A program made the position numbers and the translations under genes. From NCBI RefSeq assembly GCF_020510565.1, contig NZ_CP075189.1, forward strand, positions 2,030,501 through 2,094,500: a DNA stretch of 64,000 nucleotides. The letters are read 5' to 3'. The stretch's first letter is position 1; the number at the start of each line of letters is the position of its first letter. Origin of the DNA: Ferribacterium limneticum. Lineage in GTDB: Bacteria; Pseudomonadota; Gammaproteobacteria; Burkholderiales; Rhodocyclaceae. The notes under the pieces were generated by a model, which was not told the origin of the DNA, did no database searches, and worked only from the letters and a program-made list of their open reading frames with translations. Of the stretch, positions 28,150 through 37,379 are shown piece by piece.

Positions 28150-29364
28150 ATGTCATCCAGAAAATATGCAAGAACTGCCTGCGCCGCCGCTCTGGCTGCG
28201 CTTTCTTTCGGTGCCCAGGCGCAGATTTCGGGCGGCTCGGTAAAAATCGGCGTGCTGACCGATCTGTCCGGCACCTATTCCGACCTCGCCGGCTCGGGTG
28301 CCATTTTGGCCACCAGAATGGCCATTGACGACTTCATCGCCAATGAAAAGCCGAGCTTCAAAATCGAGGTGGTGACTGCCGACCACCAGAACAAGGCCGA
28401 CATTGCTTCGAACAAGGCGCGTGAATGGATCGAGCGCGAGAACGTCGATACGGTCACCGAGCTGGTCACTACCTCCACCGCGTTGGCCGTGATGAAGGTC
28501 GCCAAGGAAAAGGACCGCGTCGTCATCATGAACGGCCCGGCCTCGACGCCGATCACCAACGAGCAGTGCAACGACGTTTCGGTGCACTACACCTACGACA
28601 CCTATGCGCTGGCCAACGGCACGGCCAAGGCGGTGACCACGCAGGGCGGCAAGAGCTGGTTCTTCCTGACTGCCGACTATGCCTTCGGTCATGCGCTGGA
28701 AAAGGATTCCTCAGCCGTCGTCACAGCCAACGGCGGCAAGGTGCTCGGTGCAGTGCGCCACCCCTTCCCGGGCTCCGACTTTTCCTCCTTCCTGCTCAAG
28801 GCCCAGTCTTCAGGGGCGCAGGTGATCGGCCTGGCCAACGCCGGTGCCGATACCACCAATGCCATCAAGCAGGCGGCCGAGTTTGGCGTCACGCCCAAGC
28901 AGTCGCTGGCCGGCCTGCTGATGTTCATCACCGACGTCCACGCCCTCGGCCTCAAGCCGACCCAGGGCATGTTCCTGACCACCGGTTTTTACTGGGATCG
29001 CACTGAAGAAACCCGCGCCTGGTCGAAGCGCTTCTTCGACAAGCAGAAGAAGATGCCGACCATGGTCCAGGCCGGCCAGTACTCGTCGATCTACCACTAC
29101 CTGAAGGCGGTCAAGGCGGCCGGCAGCGATGACACGAGCAAGGTCATGGCGGCGATGAAAAAGACGCCGATCAACGACTTCTTCGCCAAGAACGGCCAGA
29201 TTCGCGACGACGGCCGCATGGTCCATGACATGTACCTGGTTCAGGTCAAGAAGCCGGCTGACTCGAAATATCCGTGGGATTACTACACAATCAAGGCGAC
29301 CATTCCGGCGGCCGAGGCCTTCCAGCCGCTGGCCCAGTCGCGCTGCCCGCTGATCAAGAAGTAA
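28150..29364 (+). CDS. Periplasmic substrate-binding protein of a HAAT ABC importer
   Basis: 404 residues from the ATG preceded by AAGGAGGA; a longer frame exists but lacks such a site. A signal peptide ends near A-Q-A-Q-I (residue 25). The mature part is a type-I periplasmic binding fold (Peripla_BP_6): V-K-I-G-V-L-T-D-L-S-G at its N-terminus, then two Rossmann lobes and a hinge. Related proteins bind branched-chain amino acids, amides or aromatic acids. The ligand here cannot be read; several aromatic-acid binders have a similar length and pattern. It lies between the ATPase and permease genes. Confidence 0.9.
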   Translation: MSSRKYARTACAAALAALSFGAQAQISGGSVKIGVLTDLSGTYSDLAGSGAILATRMAIDDFIANEKPSFKIEVVTADHQNKADIASNKAREWIERENVDTVTELVTTSTALAVMKVAKEKDRVVIMNGPASTPITNEQCNDVSVHYTYDTYALANGTAKAVTTQGGKSWFFLTADYAFGHALEKDSSAVVTANGGKVLGAVRHPFPGSDFSSFLLKAQSSGAQVIGLANAGADTTNAIKQAAEFGVTPKQSLAGLLMFITDVHALGLKPTQGMFLTTGFYWDRTEETRAWSKRFFDKQKKMPTMVQAGQYSSIYHYLKAVKAAGSDDTSKVMAAMKKTPINDFFAKNGQIRDDGRMVHDMYLVQVKKPADSKYPWDYYTIKATIPAAEAFQPLAQSRCPLIKK

Positions 29365-29422
29365 GCAGAGTCATCGCAATCCCCGGTGCGGACAACGGTT
29401 CGCGCCGGGACTGGAGCCTTCC

Positions 29423-30304
29423 ATGGAAATTTTCGGAATCTCGACCGCCTTGCTCGGCAGCCAGTTGCTGGTCGGGCTGATCAATGGCTCGTTCTACGCC
29501 ATTCTCAGCCTCGGGCTGGCGATCATCTTCGGCCTGCTCAACATCATCAATTTCTGCCACGGCGCGCAGTACATGATGGGCGCCTTCGTCGCCTGGATTG
29601 CACTGACCCGCTTTGGCATCAACTACTGGGTCGCCCTGATCGCCGCGCCGCTCATCGTCGGCGTCGTCGGCGTGCTGATCGAGCGCCTGATGCTGCGCCG
29701 CCTGTACAAGCTCGACCACCTCTACGGATTGCTGCTCACCTTCGGTCTGGCACTGATCTTCGAAGGCATTTTCCGCGACCAGTTCGGCATTTCCGGCGAG
29801 AGCTACGAAGTCCCCGAGCTACTCTCCGGCGGGGTCAATCTCGGCTTCATGTTCCTGCCCATCTATCGCGGCTGGGTCATCATCGCCTCGCTGACCGTCT
29901 GTTTCGGCACCTGGTACATGATCGAACGGACCAAGCTCGGCGCCTATCTGCGCGCCGGCACCGAGAATTCGGCGATGGTCCAGGCCCTGGGCATCAACGT
30001 GCCGCTGCTGATCACCTTCACCTACGGCTACGGCGTCGCGCTCGCCGCCTTCGCCGGCGTGCTGGCGGCGCCCATCTTCCAGGTCAATCCGCTGATGGGC
30101 TCCAACCTGATCATCGTCGTCTTTGCGGTAGTCGTCATCGGCGGCATGGGTTCGATCATGGGCTCCATCCTGACCGGCCTCGGCCTCGGCCTGATCGAAG
30201 GCCTGACCAGGGTGTTCTATCCGGAAGCCTCCAGCGTGGTGGTTTTCGTCATCATGGTCATCGTTCTGCTGCTGCGGCCGGCAGGTCTGTTCGGCAAGTC
30301 CTGA
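29423..30304 (+). CDS. ABC importer permease (LivH-like)
   Basis: 293 residues with about eight membrane helices. It belongs to the LivH branch: N-terminal L-L-V-G-L-I-N-G-S-F-Y-A-I-L-S-L-G-L-A, then I-I-F-G-L-L-N-I-I-N-F-C-H-G-A. The cytoplasmic EAA-type loop near T-E-N-S-A-M-V-Q-A-L-G-I-N contacts the ATPases. It pairs with the LivM-like permease encoded next. A GGAG site precedes the ATG. Confidence 0.92.
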   Translation: MEIFGISTALLGSQLLVGLINGSFYAILSLGLAIIFGLLNIINFCHGAQYMMGAFVAWIALTRFGINYWVALIAAPLIVGVVGVLIERLMLRRLYKLDHLYGLLLTFGLALIFEGIFRDQFGISGESYEVPELLSGGVNLGFMFLPIYRGWVIIASLTVCFGTWYMIERTKLGAYLRAGTENSAMVQALGINVPLLITFTYGYGVALAAFAGVLAAPIFQVNPLMGSNLIIVVFAVVVIGGMGSIMGSILTGLGLGLIEGLTRVFYPEASSVVVFVIMVIVLLLRPAGLFGKS

Positions 30305-30337
30305 AACGCGACAAGTGAAAACTCGAAGGAAAACCTC

Positions 30338-31291
30338 ATGAATGCGCCGGTCTCGTTTGCCGAATCGAAGTTGCCGCTGCTCCTCGGCGTGCTGTTCGTC
30401 ATCGGCCTGATCGCACCTTTTGCGGTCTACCCCACTTTTCTGATGAAAATCCTCTGCTACGCGCTGTTCGCCTGCGCCTTCAACCTGCTGCTCGGCTTTG
30501 CCGGCCTGCTTTCCTTCGGGCACGCCGCTTTCCTCGGCACGGCTGGTTACGTCTGCGGCATGATGGTGCGCGATGTCGGCGTCACGCCGGAAGTCGGCAT
30601 CCTTGCCGGTACCGTGGCGGCCGGGCTGCTCGGCTGGCTGTTCGGCTCGCTGGCCATCAAGCGCACCGGCATCTACTTCGCGATGATTACCCTGGCCCTG
30701 GCCCAGATGGTTTTCTTCCTCGCCATCCAGATCAAGGAAACCGGCGGCGAGGACGGCCTGCAGGGCGTGCCGCGCGGCCACCTGTTCGGCCTGCTCGATC
30801 TTTCCGACAACATCGCCATGTATTACCTGGTCTTTGCCATCTTCTGTTTCGGCTTCTTCATCATCTACCGCACCATCCATTCGCCCTTCGGCCAGATTCT
30901 CAAGGCCATCCGCGAGAACGAGCCGCGCGCCATTTCGCTCGGCTACGACGTCGCCAAATTCAAGCTGATCGCCTTCATCATTTCGGCCGCCCTGGCCGGC
31001 ATGGCCGGCGCGACCAAAACCCTGGTCTTCCAGCTTGCCTCGCTGAGCGATGTGCACTGGCATGCCTCGGGCGAAGTCGTGCTGATGACCCTGCTCGGCG
31101 GCCTCGGCACCATCCTCGGCCCGATCGTCGGCGCCGCCACCATCGTCGCCCTGCAGACTCAGCTCGCCGATTCTGTCGGCTCCTGGGTGACGGTGATCAT
31201 GGGCGTGATTTTCGTGATCTGCGTACTCAGCTTCCGGCGCGGTATCGTTGGCGAACTGCAGGCACTGATCAAGCGTTCAGGCGTCAATTGA
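30338..31291 (+). CDS. ABC importer permease (LivM-like)
   Basis: 317 residues with eight to ten membrane helices. LivM signatures include A-F-N-L-L-L-G-F-A-G-L-L-S-F-G-H-A-A-F-L-G near residue 45 and the EAA-type loop A-I-R-E-N-E-P-R-A-I-S-L-G-Y near residue 190. It is the last gene of the importer operon; a perfect hairpin follows the stop codon. The ATG follows AAGGA. Confidence 0.92.
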   Translation: MNAPVSFAESKLPLLLGVLFVIGLIAPFAVYPTFLMKILCYALFACAFNLLLGFAGLLSFGHAAFLGTAGYVCGMMVRDVGVTPEVGILAGTVAAGLLGWLFGSLAIKRTGIYFAMITLALAQMVFFLAIQIKETGGEDGLQGVPRGHLFGLLDLSDNIAMYYLVFAIFCFGFFIIYRTIHSPFGQILKAIRENEPRAISLGYDVAKFKLIAFIISAALAGMAGATKTLVFQLASLSDVHWHASGEVVLMTLLGGLGTILGPIVGAATIVALQTQLADSVGSWVTVIMGVIFVICVLSFRRGIVGELQALIKRSGVN

Positions 31292-31315
31292 ATTGATTGC
31301 CCATTGATCTGAAGC

Positions 31316-31339
31316 CGGGCAGATAGTTGTATCTGCCCG
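31316..31339. terminator. Perfect 10-bp hairpin after the importer operon
   Basis: CGGGCAGATA and TATCTGCCCG flank a GTTG loop, 25 bp after the last importer stop and 73 bp before hflX. No T-run follows, so it may act as a partial terminator or an RNA-end stabiliser. Confidence 0.5.
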
Positions 31340-31411
31340 ACGCCGCAATGTCGGTGACTATCCATTGCCGGTTACTATCTGCCTTCGCCAAATCAAGAGA
31401 AACAATTTCGG

Positions 31412-32764
31412 ATGCAGACGGAAGTAGAACAAAAGCTCAGGATCGCCGTTGCGGCGGCCGTACAACTGCCGAACGTGAGCGACATGGAGTTCGAGGCGTC
31501 GTTGACCGAGCTGCGCGAACTGGCTAAAACGCTGGGTTTCAAGGTCATCCATACCTTCGTGCAGAAGCGCACCAGCTTCGATACGACGGGTTATCTGGGC
31601 GTTGGCAAGCGGCAGGAAATACGCGCTTTCGTCCATGGCGAGCCGATTTTTGACGAAGCAGGCGATGAGGTGCTGTCGCTGGCCGAGTCGAATCTGCCGG
31701 AGATCGAAGCCATTCTCGTCGATCACGAGATTTCGCCGTCGCAGGCGCGCAATCTGGAAATCGAGGCCGGTTGCGAGGTCATGGACCGGACCATGGTCAT
31801 CCTCGAAATTTTCCATCGCAACGCCCGCTCGCGGGCGGCCAAGGCGCAGGTGGAAATTGCCCGCCTCGGCTATATGGCGCCGCGCCTGCGCGAGGCGGCC
31901 AAGCTGGCCGGACCACAGGGTCGGCAACGGAGCGGTGTCGGCGGCCGGGGGGCTGGCGAGTCGCATACCGAACTCGATAAACGCAAGATCCGCGACCGCA
32001 TCGCCGAACTGCAGCTCGAAATCCTCGCCATGGAGGCCGAGCGCAAGACGCAGCGCGCCCGGCGTCAGGAGCGCCAGAGCCAGGCATCTGTCGCGCTGGT
32101 TGGCTACACCAATGCCGGCAAGTCCACGCTGATGCGGGCGCTGACCGGCAGCGAAGTGCTGGTTGCCAACAAGCTGTTTGCGACGCTCGACACCACCGTC
32201 CGCGCCCTCTACCCGGAGAGCGTGCCGCGCGTGCTGGTCAGCGATACGGTCGGTTTCATCAAGAACCTGCCACACGGTCTGGTGGCGTCGTTCAAGTCAA
32301 CGCTCGACGAGGCGCTTGATGCCTCGTTGTTGCTCCACGTCATCGACGCCAGCGACCCCGGTTTCGAACGTCAGCTCGAAGTGACCGACAAGGTGCTCGA
32401 AGAAATCGGCGCCGATGTCGTGCCGCGTCTGCGCATCTTCAACAAGATCGACCACGTTGGCGACGCCGAGGCACAGGCCGAGTGCGAAGCGGCTCTACGG
32501 GCCAAGTATCCCGATTGTGTCGTGATGAGCGCTCGCCGTCCGGAGGAAGTGGCCGCGCTACGCCTCAAGATCATCGCCTTTTTCCAGAGCGATCATATCG
32601 AGGCCGAGCTTTTCCTGCCTTGGTCGGCGCAGCAGCTGCGCAAGGAAATCTTCGCCAGCTGCGAGGTGCTGGAAGAGCGGGCCGACAACGATGGCGCCTT
32701 CTTCAAGGTTCGCGGCGCAAGCGTTGTTGTCGAGGATTTGCGCGAGCAGTTCGCACAGATCTGA
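31412..32764 (+). CDS. hflX: Ribosome-associated GTPase HflX
   Basis: 450 residues. HflX splits stalled or heat-damaged 70S ribosomes. An N-terminal HflX domain contains G-Y-L-G-V-G-K near residue 56 and D-H-E-I-S-P-S-Q-A-R-N-L-E. A helical linker with the Gly-rich G-V-G-G-R-G-A-G-E-S segment leads to the G domain: V-A-L-V-G-Y-T-N-A-G-K-S-T, D-T-V-G-F-I-K-N-L-P and F-N-K-I-D. The usual partners hfq and hflKC are not adjacent; here it sits alone behind an ABC importer operon. It has no strong ribosome binding site. Confidence 0.93.
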   Translation: MQTEVEQKLRIAVAAAVQLPNVSDMEFEASLTELRELAKTLGFKVIHTFVQKRTSFDTTGYLGVGKRQEIRAFVHGEPIFDEAGDEVLSLAESNLPEIEAILVDHEISPSQARNLEIEAGCEVMDRTMVILEIFHRNARSRAAKAQVEIARLGYMAPRLREAAKLAGPQGRQRSGVGGRGAGESHTELDKRKIRDRIAELQLEILAMEAERKTQRARRQERQSQASVALVGYTNAGKSTLMRALTGSEVLVANKLFATLDTTVRALYPESVPRVLVSDTVGFIKNLPHGLVASFKSTLDEALDASLLLHVIDASDPGFERQLEVTDKVLEEIGADVVPRLRIFNKIDHVGDAEAQAECEAALRAKYPDCVVMSARRPEEVAALRLKIIAFFQSDHIEAELFLPWSAQQLRKEIFASCEVLEERADNDGAFFKVRGASVVVEDLREQFAQI

Positions 32765-32788
32765 GTCTGATTTTTCGGTTTTTTCAGG

Positions 32789-32855
32789 TTGCTACGGTCA
32801 ACCGGGTTTACTACGTGAAACGTAAAAAACAGCCAAAATCAAAATCGACCGTAGC
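32789..32855 (+). repeat. Dispersed repeat, long two-headed copy with 9-bp terminal inverted repeats
   Basis: It starts GGTTGCTACGGTCAACCGGG, contains a second diverged head (ACTACGTGAAACG), continues to CAGCCAAAATCAAAAT, and ends GACCGTAGC, the exact inverse of its own GCTACGGTC. It lies between the convergent hflX and thioredoxin-like membrane genes and contains the stop codon of the latter. Confidence 0.8.
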
Positions 32856-34041
32856 GCCTGGCTAGCCAGGTCAGCGCCACGGCCACGGCCGGCAAGGCCA
32901 GCGCCACCGCCGGCTGGTCGAGTCGTTCCGGCGCCACTAGCAGGACGGCGCCGAGGCCGGCCATCATGAGCCCGGAGAGTAATTTGAGCAGTCGGCCATC
33001 GCGTTCGCTGAGCTTGCGCCTGCCCATCGAGCGGACGAAGGCGAGCACGATGACGAACAGCGGCAAAACGTAAATCACGTTGTAGAGCGCCAAGTACAGG
33101 TAGTGCTGGCCGAGGCCATGCTCGCGCAGGGTGAGCAGGCGCGTGAAAACCATCGGGAAGCCGGCCGTGCACAGCAGTTCGTAGAAATTGGCGGCAATGG
33201 CCAGCACGACGGTCGCCGCCAGCATGGCCGGCAGGCTGCCGGCAGCCAGGATGCGCCGGCCGCGCTGAAAAATATCGGCCTTGCGTCCTTTCGAAATCGA
33301 CAACGAAGGCCCGTGCTTGAAAGCGACGAAATCCTTGATGTTGAACGCCCCGATCAACAAGGCAACCAGCCCGGCGCCGGCGGTGACCCAGGGCAGGCTG
33401 CCGACGACGAGAAACAGATTGAGCCAGGCCGCCATGAAGGCGAAATACATCAGCCCGGAAAAGGCGACGAAGACGCCGCCGATAAGCAGCATCCGGCTGC
33501 GCTGATGCTGATGGACGAGCAGCGAGAGCAAAAAGAGCAGCACGAAAAAGGCGCAGGGATTGAAGGCATCGAGCCCGGCGAGCAGCAGGGTCAATAACGG
33601 GAGCGAGGCTGACGCAGGGTCGATTTCGCCAATCAGCGGCAGGTTCAGTGGCGGGCTGGCGACCGGCTTCGCAGTCTCGCCGCTACCGTCGCGGCAGGCT
33701 TCCAGTCGGGCGAGCAGGGCCGCTTGGGCCTCCGGGCGGTCATCCCAGCCGACTTCCATGCGGCCGCAGTAAATCAGCGTCGGAACGGATTGCGCCTCTT
33801 CGCCAAGCTGGCGCGCCATGGTGAAGAAGCGTTCGAGGTTTTCCGGCGACTGGGTGATTTCGTGGTCATGCAGGCGTAGCCACGGCTGCTCTGCCGCCAG
33901 CGCCTGCACCTGCGGCCGCGCCTCGAGGCAGTGCGGGCAGCGCAAGGACCAGAACAGGTAAAGATCAACCTCGCCCTGCGCCCAGGCCGGGAAGGCCAGG
34001 CACAGGCTGAACAGAGAGGCGAAAAAGAGGCGGGAGAACAT
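32839..34041 (-). CDS. Periplasmic thioredoxin domain fused to DsbD/CcdA-like membrane domain
   Basis: About 400 residues. A signal peptide (MFSRLFFASLFSLCLAFPAWA) precedes a thioredoxin-like domain (about 24-125) with the redox pair in S-L-R-C-P-H-C. Six to eight membrane helices follow, with Cys in D-A-F-N-P-C-A-F-F-V and L-L-C-T-A-G-F-P, the positions of the electron-carrying cysteines of DsbD and CcdA. I infer transfer of reducing power across the membrane to periplasmic thiols. The ATG chosen begins the signal peptide; a longer frame adds residues without one. Its last codons (Arg-Tyr-Gly-Arg-Phe-stop) lie in a dispersed repeat. Confidence 0.78.
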   Translation of the reverse strand: MFSRLFFASLFSLCLAFPAWAQGEVDLYLFWSLRCPHCLEARPQVQALAAEQPWLRLHDHEITQSPENLERFFTMARQLGEEAQSVPTLIYCGRMEVGWDDRPEAQAALLARLEACRDGSGETAKPVASPPLNLPLIGEIDPASASLPLLTLLLAGLDAFNPCAFFVLLFLLSLLVHQHQRSRMLLIGGVFVAFSGLMYFAFMAAWLNLFLVVGSLPWVTAGAGLVALLIGAFNIKDFVAFKHGPSLSISKGRKADIFQRGRRILAAGSLPAMLAATVVLAIAANFYELLCTAGFPMVFTRLLTLREHGLGQHYLYLALYNVIYVLPLFVIVLAFVRSMGRRKLSERDGRLLKLLSGLMMAGLGAVLLVAPERLDQPAVALALPAVAVALTWLARRYGRF

Positions 34042-34090
34042 GGCTATCGGCGTGGCGGGAGATGCTCCGCAAGTTTGCTTCACGACGTAT

Positions 34091-34804
34091 TCAGGCTGGT
34101 AATTTATCGTGAACCCGGTCGTCGGCGACGATGTCGCCGTCCACCATTTCAATGATCCGGTCGCAGCGGGCGGCGAGGCGGCGGTCGTGGGTGACGATCA
34201 GGAAGGTGGTGTTGAGCCGGGTATTGACCTCGCGGAGCAGGGCGAAGACGTCGTCGGCAGAGTGAGTGTCGAGGTTGCCGGTCGGTTCGTCGGCGAGCAC
34301 CAGCGAGGGGCTCATGGCCAGGGCGCGGGCGATGGCGACGCGCTGTTGCTGGCCGCCGGAGAGCTGGTTGGCGAGGTTCTGCTTGCGCTCGGCGAGGCCG
34401 ACCTGGTCGAGCAGTCGGCCGGCCTGCTCGAACATCTCGGCGTCGGGGCGGCCGCGGGCGACGAGCAGCGGCATGGCTACGTTTTCCAGCGCCGTGAAGG
34501 CGGGAATCAGGTGGTGGTGCTGGAAGACGAAGCCGATGCGCTGGCCGCGCAGGCGGGTCAGGCCGGTGTCGTCGAGCTGGCCGGTTTCCTGGCCGTCGAT
34601 GAAAAGCTGGCCGCCGCTTGGCCGGTCGAGCAGGCCGATGAGGTTGAGCAGGGTACTTTTGCCGGAACCGGAGGGGCCGATCAGGGCAGCAAATTCGCCG
34701 CGTTCGAGGCGCAGGTCGATGCCGTGCAGAATTTCGCTTTCCGTTTCGCCGCTGCCGTAGGATTTGCGGATGCCGCTGAGCTGAAGAACGGGCGTTGTCG
34801 TCAC
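34091..34804 (-). CDS. ABC transporter ATPase, MacB/LolD type
   Basis: 237 residues with Walker [10 protein letters not shown] near residue 44, signature [12 protein letters not shown] and Walker [13 protein letters not shown], as in the LolD/MacB/FtsE group. The GTG start is chosen because it lies four bases after the permease stop and gives a family-like N-terminus; a TTG 33 bases upstream is possible. It completes an adaptor-permease-ATPase set. Substrates of such tripartite pumps vary (lipoproteins, antibiotics, peptides) and cannot be assigned here. Confidence 0.9.
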   Translation of the reverse strand: MTTTPVLQLSGIRKSYGSGETESEILHGIDLRLERGEFAALIGPSGSGKSTLLNLIGLLDRPSGGQLFIDGQETGQLDDTGLTRLRGQRIGFVFQHHHLIPAFTALENVAMPLLVARGRPDAEMFEQAGRLLDQVGLAERKQNLANQLSGGQQQRVAIARALAMSPSLVLADEPTGNLDTHSADDVFALLREVNTRLNTTFLIVTHDRRLAARCDRIIEMVDGDIVADDRVHDKLPA

Positions 34805-34808
34805 GGGA

Positions 34809-36029
34809 TCAGCCACGGATTGCCACCACCGGATCAAGGCGCGCCGCCCGGCGGGCCGGCAGCAGGGCGGCGAGGATGCCGACCAGGCTGGCGCCGCCGG
34901 CGGCGATGGCGACCAGCCACGGATCGACGCCGATCATGAACATCGGCGTGCCGTCCGCGTTGCGCGCCATGAGCCGCCAGAGCATCAGGAAAGTCCAGGC
35001 CAGGCCGGAGCCGAGCAGGGAACCGAAGAAACCGACAATGCCGCCCTGCAGCAGGAAAATGCGCAGCATCTGCCCCTGCGAGGCGCCCATGGCGCGCAGG
35101 ATGCCGATTTCGCGGGCGCGCTGGATGACCGAAACGACGAGCACGCTGGCAATGCCGAAGGCGACCGAGAGGCCGATGAAGAAGCGGATGACGTTGCTCG
35201 ACACGCGCTGCGAGGTCAGCGCCGTGACGAACTGGGCGTTGGTCTTGATCCAGCTGTCGGCGGTCAACCCGGTTTCGGCGGCAATTTTGCCGGCCAGCCG
35301 TTCGGCCTCGTCGATGTCGTGCAGCGAAATGTCGATGCTCGACACGCCGCCGACCAGATCGAGCAGGCTTTGCGCCGAGCGCAGGCTGACATAGACGTTG
35401 CGGGCATTGACGCCCTTGTTGCCAAGGTCGAAGAGGCCGGTGACGGTGAAGGTTTCGGTGGCGTCGCCGGCGGTCGTGACGCGGATCTTGTCGCCGATGT
35501 CGGCGCCGAGATCCTTGGCTAGCTCGATGCCGATCACCGCCTCGCCGGCGCCGACGCGCAACTGGCCGGCGACCATGCGTTCAGGCAGGGCGATGACGCC
35601 GCTGTAGCGCACCGGGTCGATGCCAAGCAGGGTGATCGCCTTGTTGGCGTCGCCGCGCACGACGAAGGCCGGGCCGGAAGCTATCGGCGAGATGGCGGCG
35701 ATGTTCGGCAAGACTTCCAGCCGGGCCTGAATCTGCTGCCACTGGTCGATCGAGCGCAGGCGCTGGGCCTGTTTTTGCAGGCGGAGCGCAATGCCCGCCG
35801 CCGGCGATTGCGGCCGGGCGATTTCCTCGGGCGGCAGGAGGACGATGTGGGCCTGCGAACTGAGCGTGCGTTTGACCAGATTGCCCTGCAAACCGGAAAG
35901 CAGGGCCGACATGAAGACGATGACAGCGACGCCAACGCCGACGCCGACGATGATCAGCAGCGACTGCATGCGCCCCTCACGCAGGAAGCGGATGGCGGCG
36001 ATCCACTCGAAAGGCATCCAGGATTTCAT
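34809..36029 (-). CDS. ABC transporter permease, FtsX/MacB/LolC type
   Basis: 406 residues. An N-terminal membrane helix (about 22-44), a large periplasmic MacB_PCD domain (about 45-270), and three C-terminal helices (about 285-310, 330-360, 375-400) form the standard four-helix FtsX topology. The end shows [14 protein letters not shown]. It lies between the adaptor and ATPase genes. Upstream the gap to the adaptor is only 9 bp and contains part of a dispersed repeat. Confidence 0.92.
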   Translation of the reverse strand: MKSWMPFEWIAAIRFLREGRMQSLLIIVGVGVGVAVIVFMSALLSGLQGNLVKRTLSSQAHIVLLPPEEIARPQSPAAGIALRLQKQAQRLRSIDQWQQIQARLEVLPNIAAISPIASGPAFVVRGDANKAITLLGIDPVRYSGVIALPERMVAGQLRVGAGEAVIGIELAKDLGADIGDKIRVTTAGDATETFTVTGLFDLGNKGVNARNVYVSLRSAQSLLDLVGGVSSIDISLHDIDEAERLAGKIAAETGLTADSWIKTNAQFVTALTSQRVSSNVIRFFIGLSVAFGIASVLVVSVIQRAREIGILRAMGASQGQMLRIFLLQGGIVGFFGSLLGSGLAWTFLMLWRLMARNADGTPMFMIGVDPWLVAIAAGGASLVGILAALLPARRAARLDPVVAIRG

Positions 36030-36062
36030 TTTTGGCCGTTATTTCCGGTTGACCGTAGCAAC
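36022..36062 (-). repeat. Dispersed ~40-bp repeat, adaptor/permease junction
   Basis: On the minus strand GGTTGCTACGGTCAACCGG, AAATAACGG, CCAAAAATGAAATC. It spans the adaptor stop codon and the start of the permease gene. Confidence 0.85.
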
Positions 36063-37253
36063 CTTGCGGCCCTCGGCCAGATTCTGGCTGGCCGCGGCCA
36101 AGGCTTCCCCGGCAACGACGCCATCGAGGATTTCCACCCGACCGGCACCGCGGATGCCGAGCTTGACCGGCTGGCGCTGCGTCACGCCATCGCGCACCAC
36201 CATGACCCACGGCTGGCCGGACGCCTGGTCACGGATGACATCGGCCGGCACGATCAGCGTGTCGGCGCGGTGGGCCGAGGCGATATCGATGGAAACGGTC
36301 ATTTCGTGTTTTAGATAAGCCGGCGGTTCGGCAACGCGCAGGCGGATTTCGACCGAGCCGCGCTGGGCATCGACGGCCGGGGCGATGTAGGTGACCTCGG
36401 CCTTGAAGTGTTCGCCCGGATAGGCATCGGCCGAGGCCAGCGCCGTCTGGCCAAGCTGGAGCAGGGCGAGGTTTTTCTCGTCGATCTGCGCCGTCAGTTC
36501 GGTGTCGCCCTGCGGCGCCACCGTCAGCAAAACCTTGCCCGGCTGCACCATGTCGCCGGCTTCCACGCTACGCGTCAGCACCCGGCCGGCCCCCGGCGCC
36601 GTCAGCGTGGCGTAGGTCAGCCGCGCTTCGGCTACGGCCAGCGCGGCGCGCGCCTGTTCGACATTGCTGCGCACGACCTGCGCCTCGCTGCCGCCCGGCT
36701 GGTTGCTGACCAGCTGCAATTTGGCCGCCTGCCACTGGCTGTCGGCGACCTGCGCGTTACGCCGGGCATCGTCGAGCTGGGCGGTGCTGTAGAAACCCTT
36801 GGCGACCAGTTCGCCGACCCGCTCGAAATGGCGCTTCGCCTGCAGGGCATTGGCTTCCGCCTGCTGCACGCTTTGCTCGGCCACCGGCCGGCCGAGGCGG
36901 TCGAGCTGGCGCTGTTTGGCTTCGGCCTGCGCCAGGCTGGCCCGGGCCTGGGCGGCGCTCGCCCGCCATTCGGTGTCGTCGAGCTGGATCATCGTCTGGC
37001 CAGCCGTCACGGCATCGCCTTCGCGCACCTTGACGGCGACGACGCGGGCGCTGATCTGCGCTGCCACCTCGATGCGCTGCGGGGTCCGCACCCGGCCGCT
37101 GGCCACCACCGCCTGGCGCAACTCGCCGCGTTCGGCCACGGCCACCACGACGCGCTCGCCACCCCAGCCGGCATAGCCGGTGACAAGCAAGGCCACGATG
37201 GCAATGCCCGCTATGACGAGCAGGCTGCGGCGGGAACGGAGGAGGCTGGTCAT
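36039..37253 (-). CDS. HlyD/MacA-type periplasmic adaptor protein
   Basis: 404 residues. An N-terminal membrane anchor (about 10-28) is followed by a biotinyl-lipoyl half-motif (about 60-90), a long coiled-coil hairpin (about 95-190), the second lipoyl half, and beta-barrel and membrane-proximal domains. This is the MacA/EmrA adaptor layout that links an inner-membrane transporter to an outer-membrane channel. It is the first gene of the three-gene set. The C-terminal V-A-T-V-N-R-K and stop are supplied by a dispersed repeat; the domain fold is complete before it. No outer-membrane factor is encoded nearby. Confidence 0.9.
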   Translation of the reverse strand: MTSLLRSRRSLLVIAGIAIVALLVTGYAGWGGERVVVAVAERGELRQAVVASGRVRTPQRIEVAAQISARVVAVKVREGDAVTAGQTMIQLDDTEWRASAAQARASLAQAEAKQRQLDRLGRPVAEQSVQQAEANALQAKRHFERVGELVAKGFYSTAQLDDARRNAQVADSQWQAAKLQLVSNQPGGSEAQVVRSNVEQARAALAVAEARLTYATLTAPGAGRVLTRSVEAGDMVQPGKVLLTVAPQGDTELTAQIDEKNLALLQLGQTALASADAYPGEHFKAEVTYIAPAVDAQRGSVEIRLRVAEPPAYLKHEMTVSIDIASAHRADTLIVPADVIRDQASGQPWVMVVRDGVTQRQPVKLGIRGAGRVEILDGVVAGEALAAASQNLAEGRKVATVNRK

Positions 37254-37325
37254 GGGCGGGCGGGGCTTTTCTGAAGAAAAATTAGCAAACGCTGATGTTA
37301 ATCGAATGGCGGCAAACCCGAGGCG

Positions 37326-37331
37326 TATAAT
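37326..37331 (+). promoter_or_regulatory. Possible -10 box for the BASS transporter gene
   Basis: TATAAT lies 49 bp before the GTG start, in the divergent gap with the adaptor gene. A matching -35 hexamer is not obvious. Confidence 0.3.
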
Positions 37332-37379
37332 TGTTTGCTTATGTAACCGAGAGCCATTGCGGGGCTTCTGGAGAACATC

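Noticed and set aside
29819..31063. Minus-strand open frame of 414 codons opposite the LivH/LivM genes
   Set aside because: Charged, low-complexity translation typical of the reverse of membrane-protein genes.
35262..35273. GGTCAACCCGG-like string in the permease gene as a repeat copy
   Set aside because: Only the first few bases match and the A-rich and GAAATG parts are absent.
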